A DNA stretch of 64,000 bases from the NCBI GenBank assembly GCA_963518845.1, contig CAUQKV010000005.1, forward strand, positions 1 through 64,000, given 5' to 3'. Under the pieces are notes generated by a model. The model saw nothing but the letters and a program-made list of their open reading frames with translations, was not told the DNA's origin and did not search any database. A program made the position numbers and the translations under genes. This document shows, in pieces, positions 45,032 to 53,824 of this stretch (positions are counted from its first letter, which is position 1; each line of letters starts with the position of its first letter). Source of the DNA: JABCPE02 sp963518845. Lineage in GTDB: Bacteria; Bacteroidota; Bacteroidia; Flavobacteriales; Weeksellaceae.

Positions 45032-45838
45032 TTATAGTTCTAATTTTAAAGAATTTCCATCCAAATAAACTGCTTTGGATTCCGTGATTTTTATTTTTTG
45101 TTCCTCAGAAAAACCTATGGTTTCTCCATTTTTTAGAGTAACATCATAAGCTAAAATATAGTTGAGAACAGGAAGGATAAAGTCATGCAAATCACTTCGT
45201 GACATTTGGCTGTCGATGATTTCTATTTCCTCTTTTCCGAAATCTTTCATTCCAAAAGTATAAAGGCTGTTTTTCCCTTCTTCTGAGCCGACAAGTCCGA
45301 TGTAAATCCACAGAATCACAGGCAGATTTCCTTCTAATAAAAAGTCTGCAAAATCAATGTACAAACCTTTCGGAAGCAGCAGAGTCTGGCTTCCTTGATA
45401 AACACCTATCGCATCAGGAGAAGTTCTGAGGATAGAGGCGTTAATCATCGTCATCAAAGAGAATTTCTCAACCTGACTTTTTGTTTTGTCTAAAATAGAG
45501 ACAATAGCATGGCTGTTGTGCTCTGGAACTTCTTTTTCTACATTGTTCCATAGATAGGAATAACCAAATATTGACTCCAAATCTTCGCTCGGAATAGGTG
45601 CTGGCATTTTTGCAATGGCAGCCATCATTCCGTTGATAGTGAGTGTTGCCACCTCATCATCACCAGAGATTTCAGAAACTTCTAGTCCCCAGTGGGATTT
45701 TAAATCATCTAAAACTTTATCCAGCGAATAGCTTTCTCCCTTAAACATCGGCATAGAAAGCGCTAGGCTGCTATTCTCTTTTTCAGGTTTTGGAGTTTCC
45801 TTTGTCTCTTTTTTCTTGAAAAAATCAAAAAGTCCCAT
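45032..45838 (-). CDS. DUF4261 domain protein inside the polysaccharide operon
   Basis: 268 residues, soluble. MGLFDFFKKKETKE is an amphipathic lead; LSMPMFKGESYSLDKVLDDL and LWIYIGLVGSEEGKNSLYTFG match my memory of the DUF4261 family. Its function is unknown. It sits between ugd and rfbB with gaps of 14 and 4 bases, so it is transcribed with the glycan genes although nothing in it looks like a sugar enzyme. Confidence 0.7.
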   Translation of the reverse strand: MGLFDFFKKKETKETPKPEKENSSLALSMPMFKGESYSLDKVLDDLKSHWGLEVSEISGDDEVATLTINGMMAAIAKMPAPIPSEDLESIFGYSYLWNNVEKEVPEHNSHAIVSILDKTKSQVEKFSLMTMINASILRTSPDAIGVYQGSQTLLLPKGLYIDFADFLLEGNLPVILWIYIGLVGSEEGKNSLYTFGMKDFGKEEIEIIDSQMSRSDLHDFILPVLNYILAYDVTLKNGETIGFSEEQKIKITESKAVYLDGNSLKLEL

Positions 45839-45852
45839 AATTTCAGTGTTTT

Positions 45853-47163
45853 TTATTTTATAGTTTTTCTACCGATAGATTTATAATAAAATCCTGTGTT
45901 TTCTATTTGGTCGATAGAGAACATGTTTCTACCATCGAAAATAGCTTTGTTCTTCATCTTTTCTGCCATAAGCTGGAAGTTAGGATTTTTGAACTCGCTC
46001 CATTCTGTCGCTATCAGCAGACAGTCAGCATCTTCTAGGCAAGAATACATGTCTTTGGTATATTCTATTTTGTCGCCAAAGATTTTCTTCACATTTTCCT
46101 CTGCGATGGCATCATAAGCCGTTATTTTCGCTCCTTTTTCTAATAAAAGAGAAATATTATCCAAAGATGAAGCTTCTCTGATGTCATCAGTATTTGCTTT
46201 AAATGCAAGTCCCCACATCGCGATTTTCTTATCTTTGATATTTCCACCGAAATATTTTTCAATTTCAGAAACGAGGATTACTTTTTGAGCTTTATTTACA
46301 TTTTCAGTAGCGTTAAGGATTTGGAAATCGAAGTTTTCTTCTTTTCCTGATTTGATGAGGGCTTTCACATCTTTCGGGAAACAGCTTCCTCCGTAGCCTA
46401 TCCCTGGGAAAAGGAAACGATGTCCGATTCTGTCATCACTTCCCATACCGAGTCTTACTTTGTCTACATCGGCTCCTACTTTTTCGCAGTAGTTTGCGAT
46501 TTCATTCATGAAAGTGATTTTTACAGCAAGGAATGAATTGGCTGCATATTTGGTCAGTTCCGAAGATTTTTCATCCATGAAAATGATAGGAACTCCTGTG
46601 TTAGTGAATGGCTGGTAGATTTGGGCAATGATATTTTTAGCCTTGTCCGAACTAGAACCTACTACGATTCTGGCAGGGTTCATGGAGTCTTCTACAGCAA
46701 AGCCTTCGCGGAGAAATTCTGGATTAGAAACCACATCAAAAGGAATTTCTGTTTTTGCAGAAATGGTCTCTCTCACTCTGTCCGCCGTACCTACTGGAAC
46801 GGTTGATTTATTGACAATTACTTTGTAAGAAGTCATCAGCTGACCGATGTTTTCAGAAACTTTCAAAACATAAGAAAGGTCTGCACTGCCATCCTCACCA
46901 GGAGGCGTTGGCAAAGCGAGATAAATCACATCACACTGGTCCAATGCTTCTTTTAGCTGAGTAGTGAAAAACAGTCTGTTCGCCTGTATGTTTCTTAGAA
47001 ATATTTCTTCTAAGCCAGGTTCGTAGATGGGAACTATTCCCTTCTTCATGTTTTCTACTTTTGTTTCATCTATATCAACACAATAAACTGTGTTTCCTAG
47101 CTCAGCTAGAGTGGTTCCTGTAACCAATCCCACATACCCTGTTCCTACAATTGCAATATTCAT
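45853..47163 (-). CDS. ugd: UDP-glucose 6-dehydrogenase
   Basis: 436 residues. GTGYVGLVTGTTLAELG (7-23) is the NAD-binding motif; the catalytic cysteine is in GIGYGGSCFPKD near residue 257; GLAFKANTDDIREA near 320 binds the nucleotide sugar. It makes UDP-glucuronate by two successive oxidations. First gene of the operon, directly behind a -7 promoter box. Confidence 0.95.
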   Translation of the reverse strand: MNIAIVGTGYVGLVTGTTLAELGNTVYCVDIDETKVENMKKGIVPIYEPGLEEIFLRNIQANRLFFTTQLKEALDQCDVIYLALPTPPGEDGSADLSYVLKVSENIGQLMTSYKVIVNKSTVPVGTADRVRETISAKTEIPFDVVSNPEFLREGFAVEDSMNPARIVVGSSSDKAKNIIAQIYQPFTNTGVPIIFMDEKSSELTKYAANSFLAVKITFMNEIANYCEKVGADVDKVRLGMGSDDRIGHRFLFPGIGYGGSCFPKDVKALIKSGKEENFDFQILNATENVNKAQKVILVSEIEKYFGGNIKDKKIAMWGLAFKANTDDIREASSLDNISLLLEKGAKITAYDAIAEENVKKIFGDKIEYTKDMYSCLEDADCLLIATEWSEFKNPNFQLMAEKMKNKAIFDGRNMFSIDQIENTGFYYKSIGRKTIK

Positions 47164-47189
47164 ATTAGTATAAAAATCTTTTCAATCTA

Positions 47190-47197
47190 CAAAGGTA
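47190..47197 (-). promoter_or_regulatory. Promoter -7 element of the polysaccharide operon
   Basis: TACCTTTG on the minus strand matches TAnnTTTG and lies 26 bases before the ugd ATG. It is the only good box I see for the eleven-gene unit down to rfbA. Confidence 0.6.
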
Positions 47198-47234
47198 ATG
47201 TTTTTTAGTGAAATAAAATCTTTTCGGTGATAAT

Positions 47235-47265
47235 TTGCTATAAATGAATAATTTTCTTAAATTTG
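47235..47265 (+). promoter_or_regulatory. Promoter of rimP-nusA-infB
   Basis: TTG at 47235-47237 and TAAATTTG at 47258-47265 with a 20-base spacer, a full match at both elements. It predicts transcription from about 47270, so an ATG at 47244 cannot be used and a leader of about 70 bases precedes rimP. Confidence 0.72.
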
Positions 47266-47291
47266 CAGATGGATTTACGGGAATAATGATG

Positions 47292-47318
47292 AAAAGGCTT
47301 CAAAGGAAGGCCTTTTTT
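47292..47318 (+). terminator. Terminator-like hairpin in the rimP leader (candidate attenuator)
   Basis: Stem 47292-47300 with 47308-47316 (nine pairs, one G:T), seven-base loop, then a T-run ending at 47318. It lies after the predicted transcription start and about 25 bases before the rimP ATG. Confidence 0.6.
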
Positions 47319-47342
47319 ATATATCCTGAAATAACAGAAAAT

Positions 47343-47810
47343 ATGGATTTTAAGACAAGGGTAGAAGAGCTGATACAGGCATTCTTAGAAGAAAGAAAGG
47401 ATATTTATTTGGTTGATTTGAAGATATCTGCAGGGAACGATGTGGTGGTTATTTTGGATGGAGATGGGTCACTTTCTATTCAGGATTGTTTAGATGCCAG
47501 CAGGGCGATAGAGTTTAATCTGGATAGAGAAGAAGTGGATTTTTCTCTTCAGGTGATGAGTGCAGGGCTGAGTGAGCCTCTTAAATTACCAAGGCAATAC
47601 AAAAAGAATGTGGGAAGGGAACTTGAAGTTACCACAGAAGACGGAGAAGTGATTAAGGGAGAACTGCTGGAAGCTGATGAAGAAAAAATAGTTTTGGTGC
47701 TGAGGTATAGAAGACCAAAACTCGTAGGAAAAGGAAAAGAAGATGTGGAGGAACAAAGGGAAATCCCTTACCAAAACATAAAGAGAGCAATGATAGTAAT
47801 TAAGTTTTAA
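47343..47810 (+). CDS. rimP: Ribosome maturation factor RimP
   Basis: 155 residues from the ATG at 47343 (MDFKTRVEELIQAFL). An in-frame ATG at 47244 lies upstream of the promoter -7 box and is rejected. The N-terminal domain contains YLVDLKISAGND and ends near MSAGLSEPLKLPRQYKKNVG; the C-terminal SH3-like domain runs from about 90. RimP helps 30S subunit maturation. It is the first gene of the rimP-nusA-infB operon; nusA follows after 24 bases. Confidence 0.92.
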   Translation: MDFKTRVEELIQAFLEERKDIYLVDLKISAGNDVVVILDGDGSLSIQDCLDASRAIEFNLDREEVDFSLQVMSAGLSEPLKLPRQYKKNVGRELEVTTEDGEVIKGELLEADEEKIVLVLRYRRPKLVGKGKEDVEEQREIPYQNIKRAMIVIKF

Positions 47811-47834
47811 AAATTTTAGTCAAAGTAAAAAAAT

Positions 47835-49067
47835 ATGGATAATTTAGCATTAATCGAATCTTTTGGTGATTTTAAAGATGAAAAAGGGATCAGTAAGATA
47901 GATTTGATGGCGATCATAGAAGATTCGCTAAAAACCTTGCTGAAAAAAAGATACGATTCTGATGACCATTTTGATGTAATTGTAAACCCTGATAAGGGAG
48001 ATTTTCAGATATTTTTGAATAAAAAAATCGTTGAAGACCAGATGTCAGAAGATGACGATTTGGAAATAGAAATCTCTGAAGCGAAAAAAATAGACCCTAC
48101 ATTCGAGGTAGGAGAGGAATTTACCCAAGAAATCCCATTGGCACAACTAGGGCGAAGAAATATCTTGACATTGAAACAAATTTTGGCAACAAAATTACAA
48201 GAGCATAATAATGCTGCAATGTATGAAATGTTCAAGGATAGAATAGGTGAAGTGATTGTAGGAGAAGTGCACCACATCCGTGGTAAGCAGGTTATCATCT
48301 TGGATGATGAAGGGAATGAATACATTTTACCAAAAGAAAACCAGATTCCAACAGATTTCTTCAAGAAAGGAGAAAGCATAAGAGCGGTGATTGAAAAAGT
48401 TGATTTCAAAGGTTCTAAACCTCAGATTATCGTTTCAAGAACAGCGCCTAAGTTCTTAGAAAAACTTTTAGAATTAGAAATTCCAGAAATATTGGATGGA
48501 ACTATCATCTTGAAAAAAGCGGTAAGAATCCCAGGTGAAAAAGCGAAAATTGCTGTAGATGCCTTGGATGAAAGAATAGATCCTGTGGGCGCTTGTGTAG
48601 GTGTGAAAGGTTCTAGAATTCATGGCGTGGTGAGAGAGCTTAGAAATGAAAACATTGATGTGATCCAGTGGTCTAAAAACCCAGAAGTTTTGGTAAAAAG
48701 AGCACTAGGAGGTGTGGAAATCAACAAGGTGGAAATCAATGAAGAAGACCACTATGCACTAGTATATGCTCCAGTGGAAGAAATTTCAAAAATCATCGGA
48801 AAACAAGGACAGAATATCAAACTAGCTTCTTGGCTTACAGATTATGAAATAGATGTATATAGAGAAAAACAAGAAGATGATGATGTAGAGCTGAAAGAGT
48901 TTGATGATGAAATCGAGCAGTGGATTATAGATGAATTTACAAAAGTAGGGCTAGATACAGCGAGAAGTATCTTAGACAAGGATACGGATGTATTGCTCAA
49001 CTTAGTAGATTTAGAAGAAGAGACAATAGAAGAGGTTAAGAAAATCTTGAGAGAAGAATTAGAATAA
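47835..49067 (+). CDS. nusA: Transcription termination/antitermination factor NusA
   Basis: 410 residues. N-terminal RNA-polymerase-binding domain (about 1-125), S1 domain (about 130-195, GEVHHIRGKQVIILDD), and KH domains (about 200-345, with VGACVGVKGSRIHGVVREL and ISKIIGKQGQNIKLA). It lacks the long acidic C-terminal repeats of E. coli NusA. NusA promotes pausing and hairpin-dependent termination; as a gene behind a terminator-like leader hairpin it could regulate its own operon. Confidence 0.96.
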   Translation: MDNLALIESFGDFKDEKGISKIDLMAIIEDSLKTLLKKRYDSDDHFDVIVNPDKGDFQIFLNKKIVEDQMSEDDDLEIEISEAKKIDPTFEVGEEFTQEIPLAQLGRRNILTLKQILATKLQEHNNAAMYEMFKDRIGEVIVGEVHHIRGKQVIILDDEGNEYILPKENQIPTDFFKKGESIRAVIEKVDFKGSKPQIIVSRTAPKFLEKLLELEIPEILDGTIILKKAVRIPGEKAKIAVDALDERIDPVGACVGVKGSRIHGVVRELRNENIDVIQWSKNPEVLVKRALGGVEINKVEINEEDHYALVYAPVEEISKIIGKQGQNIKLASWLTDYEIDVYREKQEDDDVELKEFDDEIEQWIIDEFTKVGLDTARSILDKDTDVLLNLVDLEEETIEEVKKILREELE

Positions 49068-49144
49068 ATCTCCTTTGTCTAAAATATAATAGAATAAACA
49101 AAAAAACAAAAGTATTCAGCTTTGGCTGAACAAAAAGTAAAAAT

Positions 49145-51814
49145 ATGCCAAAAATCAGATTAAATAAAGCAGCAAAGGAACTTAATATTTCCATTCCAAG
49201 GGCAGTAGAGTTTTTGCAGAGTAAAGGGTTTGAGATTGATAGCAATCCCAATGTGTTGTTGGAAGCAGAGGCTTTCTCCGCATTAGAGCAGGAATTTGCA
49301 GCTGATAAGAAGCAGAAAGAGGCTTCACAGGAGGTGGTGATTTCTAAAGTTCCAGAGGTGAAATTAGAAACAGAAGAACCAAAAGCTCCTGAAGTGATTA
49401 AGGCTCAAGCTCCTAAAACAAAGATTATAGGCAAAATAGATCTGGAGGCGAAGCCTAAAAAGGAAAAAGAAGCGGAAGCAGCTTCACCAAAAGAAGTTGT
49501 GAAAGAGGAAGTAGCAGCTCCTAAACCAGAAATTATAAAAGATAAAAAAACTGAACCTAAGGCTGAACCAAAACCAAAAGCAGAGCCTAAGGCAGAGGCA
49601 AAACCTGTTGTGGATACTGAAGAATCTTCCGAACCAGAGAAGATAGAAACTAAATATCAAAAACTGGATGGGCCAAAAATTCTTCAGACCGAGAAAATAG
49701 ATTTGTCTCAGTTTGAAACAAAACCAAAACCTTCTGACAAGAAGAAACAAAGAAAAAGAATCCAAAAACCTGCTGGAGAGGATGCTAAACCGGCTAATAA
49801 TAAAGCAGGAGCGGATAAAAAATTTGCTAAGGATAAGCCACAAGGAGGAAACCGCGATAAAGGAGGCAAAAAAGGAGGAAAGAGAGAGCGTGTAATGCCT
49901 GTGGAGCTTACAGATGAGCAAGTAAAAAATCAAATCAAAGAAACTTTGGAAAAACTTACTAACAAAGGCGGTAAGTCCAAAGGAGCTAAACACAGAAAAG
50001 AAAAAAGAAATTTCCGTAGAGAACAAGATGAGCTTCAGCAGGAGCTAGAAGCACAAGATAGAACTCTGAAAGTTACTGAGTTCATCACAGTGAACGAGCT
50101 TGCGGCTCTTATGGATGTTAACCCTACGGAGGTTATCTCTGCATGTTTCTCACTTGGGGTAATGGTAACCATGAACCAAAGATTGGAAGCCGATATTCTG
50201 ACACTAGTGGCAGATGAATTTGGGTATAAAATAGAATTCTCTGATGCTGATTTGGAAGACAACTCAGAAGAGGAAGCAGAAGACAGCGAAGAAGATTTAT
50301 TACCAAGAGCACCTATCGTTACTGTAATGGGGCATGTGGACCACGGTAAGACATCGTTGCTGGACTACATCAGAAAAACGAATGTTATCGCTGGTGAGTC
50401 AGGAGGGATTACCCAGCACATCGGTGCATACAGCGTTCAGCTGGAGAATGGCAGACACATTACTTTCCTAGATACACCTGGTCACGAGGCGTTTACAGCG
50501 ATGAGAGCTAGGGGTGCGCAGGTAACGGATGTAGCGATTATCGTTATCGCTGCCGATGATGAGGTGATGCCACAGACCAAAGAGGCTATTTCCCACGCAC
50601 AGGCGGCAGGTGTGCCTATGATTATTGCATTAAACAAAGTAGATAAACCTAATGCCAATCCAGATAAAATCCGTGAGCAGCTTTCAGGATTGAACATCTT
50701 GGTGGAAGAATGGGGAGGAAATGTACAGGCTCAGGAGATTTCAGCTAAATTTGGTAATAATGTAGATTTACTTTTAGAAAAAGTTCTCCTTCAAGCAGAT
50801 TTATTAGATTTAAAAGCTAATCCTAATAAACCTGCATCAGGAGTGGTAATAGAGGCATCTTTGGACAAAGGAAGAGGGTATGTTTCTACACTTTTGGTTC
50901 AGGCAGGAACACTCAAAGTAGGAGATTATGTCCTTGCTGGGAAAAACCACGGTAAAGTAAAAGCCATGCTGGATGAAAGAGGGCATAACCTTCAGAAAGT
51001 AGGACCTTCTACACCAGTGACAATCTTAGGACTAGATGGAGCGCCTACAGCAGGGGATAAATTCAAGGTTTATGAAGATGAAAGAGAAGCGAAATCTATT
51101 GCAAATAAGCGAGAACAGCTCCAAAGAGAGCAGACAATAAGAACGAAGAAACATTTGACTCTGGACGAAATCGGACGAAGAATAGCCCTTGGAGATTTCA
51201 AAGAGCTGAACATTATCCTAAAAGGAGATGTAGATGGTTCTGTGGAAGCCCTTACGGATATGCTTCAGAGATTATCAACAGAGGAAATCCAAATCAATAT
51301 CCTTCACAAAGGTGTAGGACAGATTACAGAGAGCGACATCTTGCTTGCGACAGCTTCAGATGCTATCGTTATCGGATTTAATGTAAGAGCTGGAGCAAAT
51401 GCAAAAGACCTTGCGGAGAAAGAAGAAATAGAAATCAGAACTTATTCCGTAATCTACGATGCCATAGATGATGTGAAAGAAGCGATGGAAGGAATGCTTT
51501 CGCCAGAGATTAGAGAACAAGTGGTGGGTAATGTAGAAATCCGTGAGGTGTTCAAAATCTCTAAAGTGGGAAGTATCGCAGGATGTATGGTGCTTTCTGG
51601 TAAGGTGACAAGAAATTCCAAAGTTCGTCTATTGAGAGATGGAATCGTGAAATACGATGGCGAGCTGGAAAGCCTTAAACGCTATAAAGATGATGTAAAA
51701 GAAGTAACCAAAGGCTATGAATGTGGTCTTAACCTAAAAGGCTATAATGATATAGAAGTAGGTGACCTTCTTGAAATCTACGAAGAAGTAGCGATTAAGA
51801 AAAAACTGAAATAA
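49145..51814 (+). CDS. infB: Translation initiation factor IF-2
   Basis: 889 residues. The N-terminal IF2N domain (about 1-50) is followed by a long charged linker with repeats of KAEPK type (about 60-300), a second IF2N-like region near 315, then the GTPase domain: G1 GHVDHGKTS near 396, G3 DTPGHEAF near 443, G4 NKVDK near 497. Domains II-IV complete the C-terminus. It positions initiator tRNA on the 30S subunit. The operon ends at a terminator. Confidence 0.97.
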   Translation: MPKIRLNKAAKELNISIPRAVEFLQSKGFEIDSNPNVLLEAEAFSALEQEFAADKKQKEASQEVVISKVPEVKLETEEPKAPEVIKAQAPKTKIIGKIDLEAKPKKEKEAEAASPKEVVKEEVAAPKPEIIKDKKTEPKAEPKPKAEPKAEAKPVVDTEESSEPEKIETKYQKLDGPKILQTEKIDLSQFETKPKPSDKKKQRKRIQKPAGEDAKPANNKAGADKKFAKDKPQGGNRDKGGKKGGKRERVMPVELTDEQVKNQIKETLEKLTNKGGKSKGAKHRKEKRNFRREQDELQQELEAQDRTLKVTEFITVNELAALMDVNPTEVISACFSLGVMVTMNQRLEADILTLVADEFGYKIEFSDADLEDNSEEEAEDSEEDLLPRAPIVTVMGHVDHGKTSLLDYIRKTNVIAGESGGITQHIGAYSVQLENGRHITFLDTPGHEAFTAMRARGAQVTDVAIIVIAADDEVMPQTKEAISHAQAAGVPMIIALNKVDKPNANPDKIREQLSGLNILVEEWGGNVQAQEISAKFGNNVDLLLEKVLLQADLLDLKANPNKPASGVVIEASLDKGRGYVSTLLVQAGTLKVGDYVLAGKNHGKVKAMLDERGHNLQKVGPSTPVTILGLDGAPTAGDKFKVYEDEREAKSIANKREQLQREQTIRTKKHLTLDEIGRRIALGDFKELNIILKGDVDGSVEALTDMLQRLSTEEIQINILHKGVGQITESDILLATASDAIVIGFNVRAGANAKDLAEKEEIEIRTYSVIYDAIDDVKEAMEGMLSPEIREQVVGNVEIREVFKISKVGSIAGCMVLSGKVTRNSKVRLLRDGIVKYDGELESLKRYKDDVKEVTKGYECGLNLKGYNDIEVGDLLEIYEEVAIKKKLK

Positions 51815-51832
51815 ATTTTATTAGATTAGTAG

Positions 51833-51869
51833 AAAAAACTTTGGCAAGACTCTTTTGTCAAAGTTTTTT
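51833..51869 (+). terminator. Terminator after infB
   Basis: Perfect 11-base-pair stem AAAAAACTTTG with CAAAGTTTTTT around a partly paired 15-base loop, ending in six T. Confidence 0.92.
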
Positions 51870-51889
51870 CATTTATGGATGGATTTAGT

Positions 51890-51897
51890 TATTTTTG
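51890..51897 (+). promoter_or_regulatory. Promoter -7 element of the lone glycosyltransferase gene
   Basis: TATTTTTG matches TAnnTTTG, 16 bases before the GTG start at 51914. Confidence 0.55.
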
Positions 51898-51913
51898 CTA
51901 AAAAAATAAAATC

Positions 51914-52906
51914 GTGGATGTTTCTATTTCCATCATTGTTGCTATCTATAACCGTAGGGACGAACTCACAGAACTGCTGGACTCGCTTCTTGTCCAAGAG
52001 GACAAAGACTTTGAAATAGTCATAGTGGATGACGGCTCTTCCGTGGAGCTGCTTCCTGTGGTGGATTTGTATCAAGGGAAACTCAACATTCAGTATTTCA
52101 AAAAACAAAATTCAGGGCCAGGGCTCAGCCGAAATTTCGGGGCGGAACGAGCTAAAAACAGCTGGCTGGTTTTCTTGGATAGCGATGTAGTTGTCCCAAA
52201 AGATTACATTAAAAACATTAAAAATAATCTTCTTTCCGAACCTACGGATGCTTTCGGTGGAGCGGATAAAGCTGATGAAAACTTCTCTAATCTACAAAAG
52301 GCAATTTCCTATTCCATGACTTCGGTTTTTACAACGGGCGGAATTCGTGGAAGCAAGAAATCGGTCAGTAAATTTCAGCCCAGAAGTTTCAACATGGGAG
52401 TCAATAAGGCGGTGTTTTCGGCGGTGGGAGGTTTCTCGGATATGAGAATCGGCGAAGACCCAGACCTTTCCATGAGGCTTTGGGAAAATAGCTTCAGCAC
52501 TTGTTTTTACGAAAATATTGCCGTCTATCACAAACGGCGAACGAGCCTGAAAAAATTCTCAAAACAGGTCTATCAGTTTGGTGTTGCCAGACCTATTCTC
52601 AATCAGCGCCACCCTCAATATACGAAACCTACTTTTTGGTTTCCGTCCTTGTTTTTGTTAGGTTTTTTAGGAAGCCTGCTGCTTGGTTTTTGGACAAAAA
52701 TACCGCTTCTGCTGTATGCTTTTTACACTTTGTTGATATTCGTACATTCATTATTTAAGATGAAAAGCCTGCCGATTTCAGTGCTGACCATTGTCTCCAC
52801 TTATGTCCAGATGTTTTCCTACGGCTGGGGATTTCTTAATTCTTGGGTAAAACTAAACATCCTAAACCAAACGCCTAAAAAGGCTTTCCCTACACATTTT
52901 TATTAA
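51914..52906 (+). CDS. Family 2 glycosyltransferase with C-terminal membrane helices
   Basis: 330 residues from a GTG start; the nearby ATG at 51918 is out of frame. SIIVAIYNRRDELTELLDSL, IVDDGSS and FLDSDVVVP carry the GT-A motifs; RIGEDPDLSMRLW near 175 contains the ED acceptor-site motif. Two hydrophobic segments (about 240-260 and 265-285) anchor it. Donor and acceptor unknown. It lies outside the main polysaccharide operon and has its own promoter. Confidence 0.85.
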   Translation: MDVSISIIVAIYNRRDELTELLDSLLVQEDKDFEIVIVDDGSSVELLPVVDLYQGKLNIQYFKKQNSGPGLSRNFGAERAKNSWLVFLDSDVVVPKDYIKNIKNNLLSEPTDAFGGADKADENFSNLQKAISYSMTSVFTTGGIRGSKKSVSKFQPRSFNMGVNKAVFSAVGGFSDMRIGEDPDLSMRLWENSFSTCFYENIAVYHKRRTSLKKFSKQVYQFGVARPILNQRHPQYTKPTFWFPSLFLLGFLGSLLLGFWTKIPLLLYAFYTLLIFVHSLFKMKSLPISVLTIVSTYVQMFSYGWGFLNSWVKLNILNQTPKKAFPTHFY

Positions 52907-52915
52907 AGGGAAGAT

Positions 52916-53800
52916 TTAGTTTTTATTGATTTTTATTTCTTTATCAAAGATATTCACGCCGCCTTTCACGCCAAAATCCAGCGTAGTAACTGGGTAGGCT
53001 AGATAAATCCCTTCCTTGTCAAATCGTTTTTTTATCCGTATGATGGCCTCGTTCATAGCTTCGTAAAAATCATCATTGGTCTCAAATTTTATCCAAAACC
53101 GAAGTACAAAATCAAATGAAGAATTTCCAATATCTGTGAAATATAGATCCACTTTTTCATCAGGAAGCAAGGTTTCTATTTTCTTGATTTCATCAAGAGC
53201 GGTAGCCTGCACAAACTCCAAATCATCTCCATAAGAAACGCCTGTTTTTAGGATAATTCTCCTTTTTTTCAAAGTGGAATAATTGGTAAATGTTCCACTG
53301 TAAATAATTTGATTTGGGATAAAAACATCCTGCCCTGGAATGGTTCTTATGGTTGTAGTTATCAGACTTACCTGCGTGACAATGCCGTATTTATCATCTA
53401 TCTCCACCCAGTCGCCCTCCTTGTATGGGCTGTGGGTTTTCAGAAGCAGTCCTGCAAATATATTAGATGCTACATCTTTGAAAGCGAAACCAGCGATAAT
53501 TCCCACAATCCCAGCTCCTGCAAGCAGATGCGAGAAAACTTTGTCCAGTCCCAAAAGCTCCAAAGCGAGATAAACTCCTGAAAACAGGAAGAAACAATAA
53601 ACCGTAGAAGCGATGATATGGGCGATATTTAGATGAACCTTGAAAGCTCGGCGACTGATTCTTTTGGCTATTTTGGCTAAAAAGATAAACAAAATAAGGA
53701 CAATAACAGCCTCCACCATCTTTGGCAGGAAATGCACGATGGATACTTCCCAGTTTTCTAATACTTTTTCTATTTCTATGCCCATTAGAGAATCTTTCAT
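52916..53800 (-). CDS. Small-conductance mechanosensitive channel (MscS family)
   Basis: 294 residues, the normal length for basic MscS. Three membrane helices; the pore-lining third is AGAGIVGIIAGFAFKDVASN (about 92-111), and the beta domain follows with PYKEGDWVEIDD and FIPNQIIYSG. It opens under membrane tension to release solutes at osmotic downshift. It lies 24 bases after the helicase-nuclease gene and may be co-transcribed with it. Confidence 0.93.
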   Translation of the reverse strand: MKDSLMGIEIEKVLENWEVSIVHFLPKMVEAVIVLILFIFLAKIAKRISRRAFKVHLNIAHIIASTVYCFFLFSGVYLALELLGLDKVFSHLLAGAGIVGIIAGFAFKDVASNIFAGLLLKTHSPYKEGDWVEIDDKYGIVTQVSLITTTIRTIPGQDVFIPNQIIYSGTFTNYSTLKKRRIILKTGVSYGDDLEFVQATALDEIKKIETLLPDEKVDLYFTDIGNSSFDFVLRFWIKFETNDDFYEAMNEAIIRIKKRFDKEGIYLAYPVTTLDFGVKGGVNIFDKEIKINKN

Positions 53801-53824
53801 AATGTTACTTTTTTTTGGTTAAAA

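Noticed and set aside
47244..47342. N-terminal extension of rimP from an ATG at 47244
   Set aside because: It starts upstream of the -7 promoter box at 47258 and has no similarity to RimP; MDFKTRVEELI at 47343 is the expected start.
49320..50050. KAEPK-type repeats in infB as an unstable or novel element
   Set aside because: Charged low-complexity linkers are normal in IF-2 and the DNA repeats are imperfect.
51918..51920. ATG as the start of the lone glycosyltransferase
   Set aside because: It is out of frame; GTG at 51914 leads straight into the conserved SIIVAIYN motif.
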